From contig NZ_AQXE01000004.1 of the NCBI RefSeq assembly GCF_000375485.1, positions 104,125 to 157,527 of the forward strand: 53,403 nucleotides of DNA, given 5' to 3'. Source of the DNA: Desulfovibrio oxyclinae DSM 11498 (GTDB lineage Bacteria > Desulfobacterota > Desulfovibrionia > Desulfovibrionales > Desulfovibrionaceae). This document shows, in pieces, positions 27,971 through 36,291 of the stretch (positions within the stretch are counted from its first letter, which is position 1; every line of letters starts with the position of its first letter). The notes under the pieces are model-generated. The model was not told the origin of the DNA, did not search any database, and saw only the letters and a program-made list of their open reading frames with translations. The position numbers and the translations under genes were made by a program.

Positions 27971-28975
27971 CTATCTGGCCTTCCTGCGCCTGCGGTCCAC
28001 TTCCTCGATGTGGTTCTTGCGCCACTCGATGAGCTCGGACAGCCCTTCGCGCAGCTGCTTCTCGGCCTTGAAGTCGATCTCCTGCTCGGCTTTTTCCGGG
28101 CAGCCCACGCGGTTTTTCACGAAGGTCAGCCCACCGGGCTTGTATTCGATTTCGAGATCGGAGCCGGTCAGCTCCAGGAGCAGTTCGGCCAGCTGCTTGA
28201 TGGAGGTCTTGATGCCGGTGCCGACGTTGTAGAAGCTGTCGGTGGCGTCGGATTTCATGGCGCAGATGTTGGCGCGGGCGCAGTCGCCCACGTACACGAA
28301 GTCGTAGGACTGGGAACCGTCGCCGTAGACCACCGGCGGAAGCCCCTGGTCCAGCCTGTCGAGAATCTTCATGATCACCGCAATGTAGGTGCCCTGATAG
28401 TCCTGACGCGGGCCGTACACGTTCATGTAGCGCAGCCCGTTGTAGTCGAAGGCCTGATCCGTATCCTTGTAGCGGTGGTGCAGGGAGCGGCACATGTGCT
28501 CGCCCGCGATCTTGGTGGCGCCGTAGAAATTGGTGTTGTTATAGGGGTGGTCTTCCTTCATGGGCTCGGAAACCGCGTCGCCGTAAACCGAGGCGGAAGA
28601 GGAGTAGACCAGCTTTTTGACGCCGTTGTTCAGCATGGCTTCGAGGACGTTGAAGGTGCCGCCTATGTTGACCTCGAAGGCGGAACGTGGAAAATCGTAG
28701 CAGTGCAGCAGCCACAGGGCGGCGAGGTGGAACACCCCGTCCACGTCCTTCATGGCGGCATCGAGAATGTCGCGGTGCAGCAGCTCCCCGCCGAGGTCGT
28801 AGATGTTTACACGCGGGTCTTTCAGGGCCGAGGCGAGGTTCTCCTCGCTGCCGCGCGTGAGGTTGTCGTAGACGCGGACTTCCCTGACGCCTTCGTCCAG
28901 AAGTTGATCCACGAGATGGGAGCCGATGAACCCGGCGCCCCCGATGACCAGCATTGTCTTGTCCTTGAGATCCAT
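27971..28975 (-). CDS. NAD-dependent nucleotide-sugar epimerase/dehydratase
   Basis: A 334-residue extended SDR enzyme with NAD-binding motif GGAGFIGS, YSSSASVYGDAV and catalytic YXXXK in NFYGATKIAGE. A further segment NVYGPRQDYQGTY is typical of the UDP-glucose epimerase/GDP-mannose dehydratase-like branch. The start at MDLKDKTM is chosen because the longer reading to 29104 adds an unrelated leader and runs into the control region. This is the first gene of the long minus-strand operon, so it probably supplies the keto-sugar or epimer used by the aminotransferase 1 base downstream. Confidence 0.9.
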   Translation of the reverse strand: MDLKDKTMLVIGGAGFIGSHLVDQLLDEGVREVRVYDNLTRGSEENLASALKDPRVNIYDLGGELLHRDILDAAMKDVDGVFHLAALWLLHCYDFPRSAFEVNIGGTFNVLEAMLNNGVKKLVYSSSASVYGDAVSEPMKEDHPYNNTNFYGATKIAGEHMCRSLHHRYKDTDQAFDYNGLRYMNVYGPRQDYQGTYIAVIMKILDRLDQGLPPVVYGDGSQSYDFVYVGDCARANICAMKSDATDSFYNVGTGIKTSIKQLAELLLELTGSDLEIEYKPGGLTFVKNRVGCPEKAEQEIDFKAEKQLREGLSELIEWRKNHIEEVDRRRRKAR

Positions 28976-29291
28976 GTTTGCGCTCGCTGTTTCGTTTGGT
29001 AGAGGTCGAAGATGTATAGCAAGGCTCATGCCACGGCGGGTGAGCCCGGGGGCCGCTTCAGGGTCAGTCTCGGCAACTGTATAGCCAACAAAACCGTTTA
29101 TCAACCTGTTGATCGATTCATCGACGGTTTCTTGCAGGGACTTTATGCCTCACGCCCGGATGGGAAAACCTTTCCATGTCCGTCAATATCCCGGCAGGCA
29201 ATGTTTGCCCGGTGTTTGTGGAGGGGCGCCTCATCTCATCGCGCCATGGCGCGGCAAGAAATAAAGGGAAGACCGATAAAGCGAACCAATC
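28976..29291. promoter_or_regulatory. Divergent control region of the glycan operon
   Basis: This 316-base non-coding stretch lies between the first gene of the minus-strand glycan operon and a plus-strand radical SAM gene. It must hold the operon's main promoter if the 21-kb run is one transcript. Its clearest structure is the nested inverted repeat at 29091-29130, listed separately. I see no confident sigma-70 or sigma-54 pair. Confidence 0.5.
29091..29130. repeat. Nested inverted repeats, possible operator
   Basis: An outer pair AAACCGT (29091-29097) and ACGGTTT (29124-29130) encloses a perfect palindrome ATCAAC-CT-GTTGAT (29100-29113) and a second small one TCGA-TTCA-TCGA. The site lies about 115 bases upstream of the glycan operon start, a fitting place for a dimeric regulator. 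The regulator is unknown. It could instead be an RNA hairpin. Confidence 0.45.
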
Positions 29292-30350
29292 ATGCACTTA
29301 ATGATTCCAGCCCCAAGGATGCAGAGGCGAAAGAATTCGCTTTTCCCGGTGTTTATCCCCTTCGCAGGGTGTCCGCACCGGTGCGTGTTCTGTTCGCAGA
29401 ACGCCCAGACAGGACAGAAGCCGCGACCGCTCTCCGAGGTGCTGCAACAACTGGACACCGACCTTGCCGAGGCCCGCAATGCCGGACGCGGCCCCTATGA
29501 ACTGGGATTCTTCGGCGGCACCTTCACCGCATTGCCGGAGCCGTGGCCCGAAAGGTTTCTCGCTGTCGCGGCACGTCATCGCGAGACAGGCACCGTTTCC
29601 GGCGTCCGCTGCTCCACTCGCCCGGACGCGACATCACCGGAAACGCTCGCCCGGCTCAGGAAGCTGGGACTCGATACGGTCGAACTCGGCATACAGAGCT
29701 TCGACGGCGACGCGCTTTGCAAATCCGGCAGAGGCTACGACGGCGAGACCGCGCGCAACGCCTGCGAGAACGTGCGTCGGTCCGGACTGAGGCTCGGCAT
29801 TCAGCTCATGCCCGGGTTGCCCGGCGATCGGCCCGGCGTGTTCCGAAATGACGTGGACCTCGCCCTACGGTTGGTCCCGGACTGCGTGCGGCTGTATCCC
29901 TGCGTGGTCATGGAAGGCACGCCGCTTGCCGATACATGGCGCAACGGCGAATATCATCCATGGCCCCTTGCCCGTGCAGTGGACGAACTGGCCGATGCCC
30001 TGAACCGATTTCGCGGAGCGAGCATTCCGGTCATCCGTATGGGACTGGCCCCGGAAACGGAAATGAACGCCTCGCTGCTGGATGGCCCATGGCATCCCGC
30101 CTTCGGCCAGTCAGTCAAGGCTCTCGCCCTGTATCGCCATCTCAAGCCGCATCTGGAAAATCTCACCGCCCCCATCACCCTCGCAGTGCCAAGGCGACTT
30201 CAAGGAGAATTGCTCGGTCACGCCAACGAACTGTTGCCAAAATATGAAGCCCTCGGCCTGCCGCGCCACGCCATACGCTTCGAGGAGCGCGACGACTTCC
30301 TGCTCGAAAACCTGCAAACGACTGTGGACCCCGAAGACAAAATCCGTTAG
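29292..30350 (+). CDS. Radical SAM protein (Elp3/YhcC-like)
   Basis: A 352-residue protein with the CX3CX2C cluster motif at C27, C31 and C34 (CPHRCVFC), then ELGFFGGTFTALP, containing the GGT that serves as the GGE position, and TVELGIQSFDGD, IQLMPGLPGD and RLYPCVVMEGTPL. These blocks match the Elp3/oxygen-independent coproporphyrinogen oxidase-like branch of radical SAM proteins without the acetyltransferase domain. The cellular role is not established. The start could also be the ATG at 29319 (MQRRKNS), just after AAGG. Codons are rich in C and A at third positions. Confidence 0.85.
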   Translation: MHLMIPAPRMQRRKNSLFPVFIPFAGCPHRCVFCSQNAQTGQKPRPLSEVLQQLDTDLAEARNAGRGPYELGFFGGTFTALPEPWPERFLAVAARHRETGTVSGVRCSTRPDATSPETLARLRKLGLDTVELGIQSFDGDALCKSGRGYDGETARNACENVRRSGLRLGIQLMPGLPGDRPGVFRNDVDLALRLVPDCVRLYPCVVMEGTPLADTWRNGEYHPWPLARAVDELADALNRFRGASIPVIRMGLAPETEMNASLLDGPWHPAFGQSVKALALYRHLKPHLENLTAPITLAVPRRLQGELLGHANELLPKYEALGLPRHAIRFEERDDFLLENLQTTVDPEDKIR

Positions 30351-30411
30351 TCACCATGCAGCCGCGCGCAGCGGAGGGTTCCGTTGCGCCAAAAAACCGA
30401 CGAATCGGAAC

Positions 30412-31539
30412 ATGACCGAACTGCACCGCGCTGCACGCGCACTGACGCTGGTCCCCGGACAGCCGCCCATCATTGATGCGGCAATTCTCGTCCGCAATGA
30501 GACCATCATAGAGGTCGGCACCTACGCCGACCTGTCCCGCACTTTTTCCGGCAGAACCGTCGATCACCATGACGCCACCCTCGTCCCCGCGCTGATCAAC
30601 GCACACTGCCATCTCGAACTCTCGCACCTCGAAGGACAGACCATAAACGGCACCGGCTTCGTCCCGTGGGTCGAACACCTGCTCTCGCTCCCCCTCATGG
30701 ACCCGGACCCGGAAACCGTCCGCGAAGCATGCCGAAAAATGAAACGATCCGGAACCGCGATGGTCGGGGACATCGCCACCCGTTTTCCAGAAACAATGGC
30801 CGGAATCCTTCAGGAAACCGGCCTTTTTTTCGTCTCCTTCGCCGAAGCCATAGGCGAACAGATCCCAGACTCCACCATCCCCGGCGGCCACTACGAACTC
30901 GGCAGACACTCAGCCGCAGGACACAGCCTCTACACCACCCACACCAAGCTCCTGCAAGCCGCCAAACAGGAAACCACAGCCCGCAACCTGCCGTTTTCCC
31001 TGCACCTGTCCGAACATGAAGACGAACTCAACATCATGCTCGGCAACCAAAGCGATTTTCTCGACATGCTCCAGTCCAGAGGAAGGCTCCTCGACTTTAA
31101 TCCACCCGGCAAACGCCCAGTACAACACGCAAACGATCTAGGCCTGCTTGACAAACAGACGCTTGCCATTCACTGCGTGCAACTCGACGAAGCCGATATC
31201 CAAATCCTCGCAAAGACCGGAGCCACCGTCTGCCTCTGCCCCCGCTCCAACAGATTCATAGGAGTCGGCCGCGCCCCATGGGAAAAACTGCATCAAGCCA
31301 ATATCCCACTCTGTCTCGGCACCGACTCCATTGCCTCGAACCACGATCTCAATCTCTGGAACGAAGCCCTGTATCTCAAGCAACACTGGCAAGGCAGACT
31401 GGAACTAGAAGATATTTTAAAGATGATGGCACCGAATCCCGCACGCATCCTCGGCGAGGATCGACTCGGAACCATCGAACCCGGCAAGGCCGCACGCTTC
31501 GCCAAAGTGCCGCAGGACGTGCTGGAAGCCTTCCGGTAA
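30412..31539 (+). CDS. Metal-dependent amidohydrolase, possibly aminodeoxyfutalosine deaminase
   Basis: A 375-residue amidohydrolase of the cytosine-deaminase/SsnA branch. H65 and H67 (NAHCHLELSHLEG) form the H-X-H metal site. Later come LHLSEHEDEL, the HCVQLDEADI histidine and the LGTDSIASNHDL aspartate. The NAHXHLELS form and the branch recall aminodeoxyfutalosine deaminase (MqnX) of the futalosine menaquinone pathway, used by many sulfate reducers, but no other mqn gene is in view. The ATG at 30412 is chosen because a longer reading would overlap the radical SAM gene by 270 bases. Its stop lies 5 bases before the first 345-bp repeat. Confidence 0.8.
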   Translation: MTELHRAARALTLVPGQPPIIDAAILVRNETIIEVGTYADLSRTFSGRTVDHHDATLVPALINAHCHLELSHLEGQTINGTGFVPWVEHLLSLPLMDPDPETVREACRKMKRSGTAMVGDIATRFPETMAGILQETGLFFVSFAEAIGEQIPDSTIPGGHYELGRHSAAGHSLYTTHTKLLQAAKQETTARNLPFSLHLSEHEDELNIMLGNQSDFLDMLQSRGRLLDFNPPGKRPVQHANDLGLLDKQTLAIHCVQLDEADIQILAKTGATVCLCPRSNRFIGVGRAPWEKLHQANIPLCLGTDSIASNHDLNLWNEALYLKQHWQGRLELEDILKMMAPNPARILGEDRLGTIEPGKAARFAKVPQDVLEAFR

Positions 31540-31544
31540 CGGTG

Positions 31545-31889
31545 CCTCCGGCGGGCGGGGCTCTGCCCCTGCACCCCGCCAAAGGGGCGGGCCCCCTTTG
31601 GAATCCCTGAGTTGTCAGCGGCGATGCTGCTGCCGGGGGTAGGGGGACGCCAGAGTCGCGTTTGCGCAGCCTCGCCGCTGACGGGGTGGGCAGGAAGATT
31701 TTGTGGTTTATTGAAGTAGGTGATGGCTGGGGCTGCGGAATGTTTACAATCGTGCGTCCGTCTTTAGCGTTCCGCCAAGCCGACTACGGATTCGGGCTTT
31801 CGGTGAGCCGAGGCCCGGCTTGGCAAGCCAAAAAGTTTTGGGAGATTCTTAAGAACCCTTTCCCAAAAGGGTTCTTAAGCCCCCGGAGG
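31545..31889. repeat. 345-bp MITE-like repeat, copy 1
   Basis: This is the first of two tandem copies lying 352 bases apart. It starts with CCTCCGGCGGG and ends with CCCCCGGAGG, which form imperfect terminal inverted repeats. Inside are an 11-bp inverted pair (GTCAGCGGCGA and TCGCCGCTGAC), a 9-bp pair (GCCAAGCCG and CGGCTTGGC) and a long hairpin near the right end. It has no open frame that looks like a protein. The middle, about 31695-31765, is the part that differs most from copy 2. Confidence 0.85.
31848..31879. terminator. 14-bp perfect hairpin inside repeat copy 1
   Basis: CTTAAGAACCCTTT and AAAGGGTTCTTAAG pair perfectly around a 4-base loop (CCCA). The hairpin is followed by CCCCCGG, not a T-run, so if it stops transcription it is not a classical intrinsic terminator. 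It may serve as an RNA 3' structure or simply be part of the element. Confidence 0.5.
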
Positions 31890-31896
31890 GAACATG

Positions 31897-32241
31897 CCTC
31901 CGGGGGGCGGGGCTCTGCCCCTGCACCCCGCCAAAGGGGCGGCCCCCCTTTTGAATCCCTGAGTTGTCAGCGGCGATGCTGCTGCCGGGGGTGGGGGGAC
32001 GCCAGAGTCGCGTTTGCGCAGCCTCGCCGCTGACGGGGTGGGCAGGAAGTTTTTTGTGGTTTGTTGGAGTCGGTGATGGTTTGAGCGGTTGGGGGATGAA
32101 GTAGCTCCACCGTCTTTAGCGTTCCGCCAAGCCGACTACGGATTCGGGCTTTCGGTGAGCCGAGGCCCGGCTTGGCAGGCCAAAAAGTTTTGGGAGATTC
32201 TTAAGAACCCTTTCTCAAAAGGGTTCTTAAGCCCCCGGAGG
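31897..32241. repeat. 345-bp MITE-like repeat, copy 2
   Basis: This second tandem copy is separated from copy 1 by GAACATG. Its ends, CCTCCGGGGG (31897-31906) and CCCCCGGAGG (32232-32241), are perfect 10-bp inverted repeats. It carries the same internal inverted pairs as copy 1, and its hairpin at 32200-32231 has an identical 14-bp stem with one changed loop base. It ends about 95 bases before pyrB. Confidence 0.85.
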
Positions 32242-32336
32242 GATCAGGTCGCCGTGGGCGACGAACCGTTCGGGTTGTGATAGTGTATTAAGGTAATAGA
32301 GAAGAGATATCGGCCTAGGCCGTCGGAGGCAGAGAC

Positions 32337-33269
32337 ATGCAGTGGTTGCACAAGGATTTGTTGGACGTTTCGCAGTTGTCGCGATCGGAGGTGATGTCGC
32401 TTTTCGAGACGGCGCGGCATTTTCAGGAGATCAACGAGCGTCCTGTGAAGAAGGTTCCGACGTTGCGGGGCCGCAGCGTGGTGTTGTTTTTTGCCGAGCC
32501 GAGCACTCGCACGAAGACGAGTTTCGATGTGGCGGGCAAGCGGTTGTCGGCGGACACGTTTTCGTTGGCCAAGAGTTCTTCTAGTCTGACGAAGGGCGAG
32601 ACGTTGAAGGACACGGCGTTGACGTTGCAGGCAATGGCTCCGGACGCCATTGTGATTCGTCACTGGTGTTCGGGTGCGGCCCGGTTCATGGCGGACCTGT
32701 TGGATTGCAGCATCATCAATGCCGGTGACGGGCGTCACGCGCATCCTACGCAGGCGTTGCTGGATGGTTTTACGTTGTATCAGGAGTGGGGCGATCTTTC
32801 CGGCAAGACGGTGTTGATTCTTGGTGACGTGACGCACTCGCGGGTGGCTCGTTCCAACGTGATTCTTTTGAACAAGATGGGTGCCCGGGTTCGGATATGT
32901 GCTCCGCGGACGCTTTTGCCTCGCACGGTGAAGTCTTGGCGGGCCGAGGTGTTCCATGATCTGGACGAGGCTGTTCGTGATGTGGATGCGGTGATGTGCC
33001 TGCGGTTGCAGTTGGAGCGGCAGAAGCAGGGGCTGTTGCCGGATCTGCGGGAGTATGCTTCGACGTACGGGCTTTCGGCGCGGCATCTGGAGAAGGCCTC
33101 GCGGGACGTGCGGGTGCTGCATCCGGGGCCGATGAACCGGGGTGTGGAGATCGCTTCCGACTTGGCGGACGCGGACTGCTCATTGGTGCTTGATCAGGTG
33201 GCCAACGGGGTGTCCATGCGTATGGCGCTGCTTTTCCAGTATATGACCCGCAAGGGCGGGGAAGAATAG
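32337..33269 (+). CDS. pyrB: Aspartate carbamoyltransferase catalytic subunit
   Basis: A 310-residue enzyme that condenses carbamoyl phosphate and aspartate, the first committed step of pyrimidine synthesis. The carbamoyl-phosphate loop reads STRTKTSF (56-63). [25 protein letters not shown] and [11 protein letters not shown] are further family motifs. No pyrI regulatory gene is present. Adjacency to pyrC suggests a PyrB-PyrC complex as in some other bacteria. A GGAGG site precedes the ATG. Third positions are unusually rich in G and T (leucine mostly TTG), unlike the amidohydrolase gene across the repeats. Confidence 0.97.
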   Translation: MQWLHKDLLDVSQLSRSEVMSLFETARHFQEINERPVKKVPTLRGRSVVLFFAEPSTRTKTSFDVAGKRLSADTFSLAKSSSSLTKGETLKDTALTLQAMAPDAIVIRHWCSGAARFMADLLDCSIINAGDGRHAHPTQALLDGFTLYQEWGDLSGKTVLILGDVTHSRVARSNVILLNKMGARVRICAPRTLLPRTVKSWRAEVFHDLDEAVRDVDAVMCLRLQLERQKQGLLPDLREYASTYGLSARHLEKASRDVRVLHPGPMNRGVEIASDLADADCSLVLDQVANGVSMRMALLFQYMTRKGGEE

Positions 33270-33281
33270 GAGACCGGGGAT

Positions 33282-34568
33282 ATGTCCAGAATGGATTTGC
33301 TGGTTCGTCGGGCCATGTTCGAGGGCCGCGAGGTGGACGTGATCGTGAACGAGGGGCGCATCGTGGAGATTCGCGACTGCTCTGCCGAGATCGATCTTGA
33401 GGAATTCGAGCAGGTGGAGGATGCGTACGGGCTGCAGCTCATGGCGAGCATGACGGACGTGCATGTGCATCTTCGCGAGCCGGGTTTCGAGTACAAGGAG
33501 GACATTCGGTCCGGTCTCGGTGCTGCGGCGTGGGGCGGATTCGGCAACGTGCTTTGCATGGCGAACACCAGTCCGGTGAACGATTCGGCTTCGGTGACCG
33601 AGGCCATGCAGGAGAAGGCGAATATTTACTGGCCCGAGGGGCCGAGGCTCTTTCCCATCGGCGCGTTGACCAAGGGGCTGAAGGGCGATGAACTGGCACC
33701 TGTTGCAGAGCTTCGTGACGCGGGGTGTGTTGCGGTCTCCAACGACGGGGTGCCGGTGAAGAACACCGATCTTTTCCGCAAGGCCATGGATTACGCGGCC
33801 AACTTCGGCATGACGGTCATCGACCATTGCGAGGACCCGTATATGGCTGTGGGTGTCGGAGTGAACGAGGGCGAGGTGTCCGACCGCCTCGGTCTGGCGG
33901 GTCAGCCGGACGTTGCCGAGGCGCTTCAGGTCTCGCGTGATGTGCTGCTGGCCGAGTATCTCGACATCCCGATTCATCTGGCGCACGTCTCCTGCGAGAA
34001 GGCCGTTGAGATCATCCGACAGGCCAAGGCTCGCGGGGTGAAGGTCACTGCGGAGACGTGTCCGCATTACCTGCTGCTCACGGACGAGTGGCTGGCGGAG
34101 CCGGAGAACGAGTACAGCGCCATGGGCAAGGTCAATCCGCCGCTTCGCACGGAACGTGACCGGCAGGCCATGATCGCGGCGCTCAATGACGGCACCATCG
34201 ACTTTCTTGCCACCGACCATGCGCCGCATGGAATGCATGAGAAGGAAGTGGAGATGGATGTGGCGCCCTGCGGCATTTCCGGGCTGGACACGGCTCTGGC
34301 GGCCACGTGGGCGCTGGTGCAGGACGGCACGCTTTCCCGCGAGGCGTTCGACCGTGCGTGGGTGACCGGTCCGGCGCAGACGTTCGGCTTGCCCGTGAAC
34401 CGTTTCCAGCCGGGCGATACGGCGGACTTTTTCCTGTTTGATCCCGAAGAGGAGTGGGTGGTCGGCCCAGGCACCATGCATTCCAAGGGAAAGAACACGC
34501 CGCTGGCCGGGACCACCCTGAAAGGGCGGGTGAAAACTCATTTTCTTGCAGGGAAAAAAATAGTATAG
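33282..34568 (+). CDS. pyrC: Dihydroorotase (class I)
   Basis: A 428-residue amidohydrolase that closes carbamoyl aspartate to dihydroorotate. The metal motif is DVHVHLREPG (H61 and H63), followed by CMANTSPVNDS, IHLAHVSCEKAVE, AETCPHYLLLTDE and ATDHAPH. Length and motifs fit the class I enzymes that pair with PyrB. It begins 12 bases after pyrB stops, in the same operon, and shares its G/T-rich third positions. The usual PGFIDXHVH block reads MASMTDVHVH here, a mild change outside the active-site residues. Confidence 0.96.
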   Translation: MSRMDLLVRRAMFEGREVDVIVNEGRIVEIRDCSAEIDLEEFEQVEDAYGLQLMASMTDVHVHLREPGFEYKEDIRSGLGAAAWGGFGNVLCMANTSPVNDSASVTEAMQEKANIYWPEGPRLFPIGALTKGLKGDELAPVAELRDAGCVAVSNDGVPVKNTDLFRKAMDYAANFGMTVIDHCEDPYMAVGVGVNEGEVSDRLGLAGQPDVAEALQVSRDVLLAEYLDIPIHLAHVSCEKAVEIIRQAKARGVKVTAETCPHYLLLTDEWLAEPENEYSAMGKVNPPLRTERDRQAMIAALNDGTIDFLATDHAPHGMHEKEVEMDVAPCGISGLDTALAATWALVQDGTLSREAFDRAWVTGPAQTFGLPVNRFQPGDTADFFLFDPEEEWVVGPGTMHSKGKNTPLAGTTLKGRVKTHFLAGKKIV

Positions 34569-34632
34569 GGAACCCTGCGTCCGCCCGGACGACTCCCGCT
34601 AAGGATAAATTATTCCGCAAGGAAGGAGATAT

Positions 34633-35961
34633 ATGAGCCAGCCTTTCAAAGAAGCCGTGGGTTTTTGCAAAACCATCATGCGAAACGGCTTTGACGCCTA
34701 TGTCATCAATGCGCGCCTTCAGGAACTGACCCTCGCAGAGACCGGGGCCGAGCAGGAACTGGACATCTGCACCGAGGCCACCCTCGAAGAGCTGCAGCGG
34801 ATGTTCCCGAACATCCAGCCTTCGCAGGACAAGGGCATCGTGGGAACCTTCACCGAAGGCGGAGTGACCTACTATTTCTACCCGGCCGACGTGGAGTTGA
34901 GTTCCTATACGGAAGACACGGTCTCCAAGATGACCCCGCGTCTGCTCAAGCGTCTTGAAGCACGCGGCGACATTCCTCTGTCCTCGGTCTGCCCGTACAT
35001 CCCTAAGGCCAAGGATATGTATGCGGACTTCGCGGACCTGTCCTCCGGCGTCATCCGTTTCAAGGGGATCGCCGACGAGGCCCTGAAAAAGGATTATTCT
35101 CTGGCCTACCGCGCCTTGCGTTTTGCGGCCAACTACAATCTGGAGATCGAGCCCAACAGTTGGATCGCCATTGTGCGTAATTCCCGTCGCGTGCTCGACT
35201 ACGTACCCACACGCGAGTTCATCGACGAGTGGCGCAAGGTCGAGGCCGAGAGCATGTACAAGTTCCTTGAGCTGCTCTTCGAGTCCATGCTGCTGCACGG
35301 CCTCGTGCCGGAACTCGCGGCCCTGTCGCGCGTGAAGCAGATCAAGAATGCCGAGGAAGGCGAGGAATCGGTCCTGCAACATACCATCGACGTCATGAAG
35401 GCCTATCCCGAGGAGCTGCCTTACGACTGGTACGGCACCGTGGCCTGCATGTTCCACGACGTGGGCAAGCTCTATACTGCCGACTACTACGACGAAGAAT
35501 GGCACTTCCTCCAGCATCACCGCGTGGGAGCCAAGGTCACCCGCAAGATTCTCAAGCGTCTGAGCTTCATGCCCGAAGACATCGACCTGATCTGCGACCT
35601 CGTGCAGAACCACATGCGTCCGCATTTCATGCTCACCGACCGGGGCATCCGCCGCCTCAAGTCGCTGGACGAGTATCCCCGCGTCATGGAAATGGTCCGC
35701 GCCGACATCAAGGCCCGCGACGGCTCCTGGCGCGAGTTCAACCACAACCTCAAGATGGCCGAACGTGCGGACATCCCCGAGGACGAGATCGAACCGCTGC
35801 TTAACGGCAACCAGATCATGCAGGCCACCGGCCTCAAGCCCGGCCCGCAGGTTGGCGCCATCCGCGACGCGCTGCTCAAGGCGCAGATCGCCGACGACGT
35901 GCATACCGAGGAACAGGCAATCGCATTTGCCAAGGCCTACAAGGTCCGCCACGGCATGTAA
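34633..35961 (+). CDS. Degenerate CCA-adding-enzyme-like protein with HD domain
   Basis: A 442-residue protein whose layout follows bacterial class II tRNA nucleotidyltransferases/poly(A) polymerases: an N-terminal nucleotidyltransferase-like region, the ALRFAANYNLEIEPNSW helix block (161-177), then an HD domain with H250 and H275-D276 (CMFHDVGKLY). The catalytic GG and paired-aspartate signature is missing. Where a DXD is expected the sequence reads ELD (42-44), and the RRDFTINA block is replaced. The HD phosphohydrolase part looks intact. A very strong ribosome site (AAGGAAGGAGATAT) precedes the ATG. It is probably not a working CCA enzyme. It ends at a clear terminator. Confidence 0.75.
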   Translation: MSQPFKEAVGFCKTIMRNGFDAYVINARLQELTLAETGAEQELDICTEATLEELQRMFPNIQPSQDKGIVGTFTEGGVTYYFYPADVELSSYTEDTVSKMTPRLLKRLEARGDIPLSSVCPYIPKAKDMYADFADLSSGVIRFKGIADEALKKDYSLAYRALRFAANYNLEIEPNSWIAIVRNSRRVLDYVPTREFIDEWRKVEAESMYKFLELLFESMLLHGLVPELAALSRVKQIKNAEEGEESVLQHTIDVMKAYPEELPYDWYGTVACMFHDVGKLYTADYYDEEWHFLQHHRVGAKVTRKILKRLSFMPEDIDLICDLVQNHMRPHFMLTDRGIRRLKSLDEYPRVMEMVRADIKARDGSWREFNHNLKMAERADIPEDEIEPLLNGNQIMQATGLKPGPQVGAIRDALLKAQIADDVHTEEQAIAFAKAYKVRHGM

Positions 35962-35985
35962 GCAGCGTTTGCAAAAAAGATAAAA

Positions 35986-36018
35986 AAGGGCCTCGCGTCA
36001 TGCGAAGGCCCTTTTTTT
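35986..36018 (+). terminator. Intrinsic terminator after the HD-domain gene
   Basis: AAGGGCCTCGC pairs with GCGAAGGCCCTT with one bulged base around a 5-base loop and runs into seven T residues. It should end the pyrB-pyrC-HD transcript. Confidence 0.9.
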
Positions 36019-36291
36019 GTGGCGGATGGGACTGGAAGCATGGTTTGAAATGCGGATTGCGGGGCTATAAAGTATGAATTTCTGCCGTTTTCAACGAGGC
36101 AGAGTGAGAGCGCAGTGATGATTCGCTAAAAAGGACGCTCGGGAGACTCGACGGGTAAATGTTGCTCGATCGTTGCAGGCCGTACACCCGCAGCTGATAA
36201 TCAGCTATTGCGTAACTCGCCATGACTCGTTATGTAATCAGGCCCGACCCGCCGCCCGGGTCGCATAGTATACATTTACAAAGGTGTAAAA
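36019..36291 (+). other. Leader region of the hisI-hisG pair, no gene seen
   Basis: This 273-base non-coding stretch holds a small palindrome, AGCTGAT-A-ATCAGCT (36192-36206). No histidine-rich leader peptide or tRNA-like fold could be made out. The hisI promoter should be here. Confidence 0.4.

Noticed and set aside
31545..32241. CRISPR array
   Set aside because: The repeat unit is 345 bp with terminal inverted repeats, and there are only two full copies. No short regularly spaced repeats or cas genes are present.
31545..32336. Replication origin at the skew step before pyrB
   Set aside because: No DnaA-box cluster, dnaA or dnaN is seen, and the base bias reverts to C-rich at hisG, so the change is local.
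36120..36206. tRNA-like stretch upstream of hisI
   Set aside because: It has a short palindrome but no T-loop consensus or acceptor stem that could be paired.
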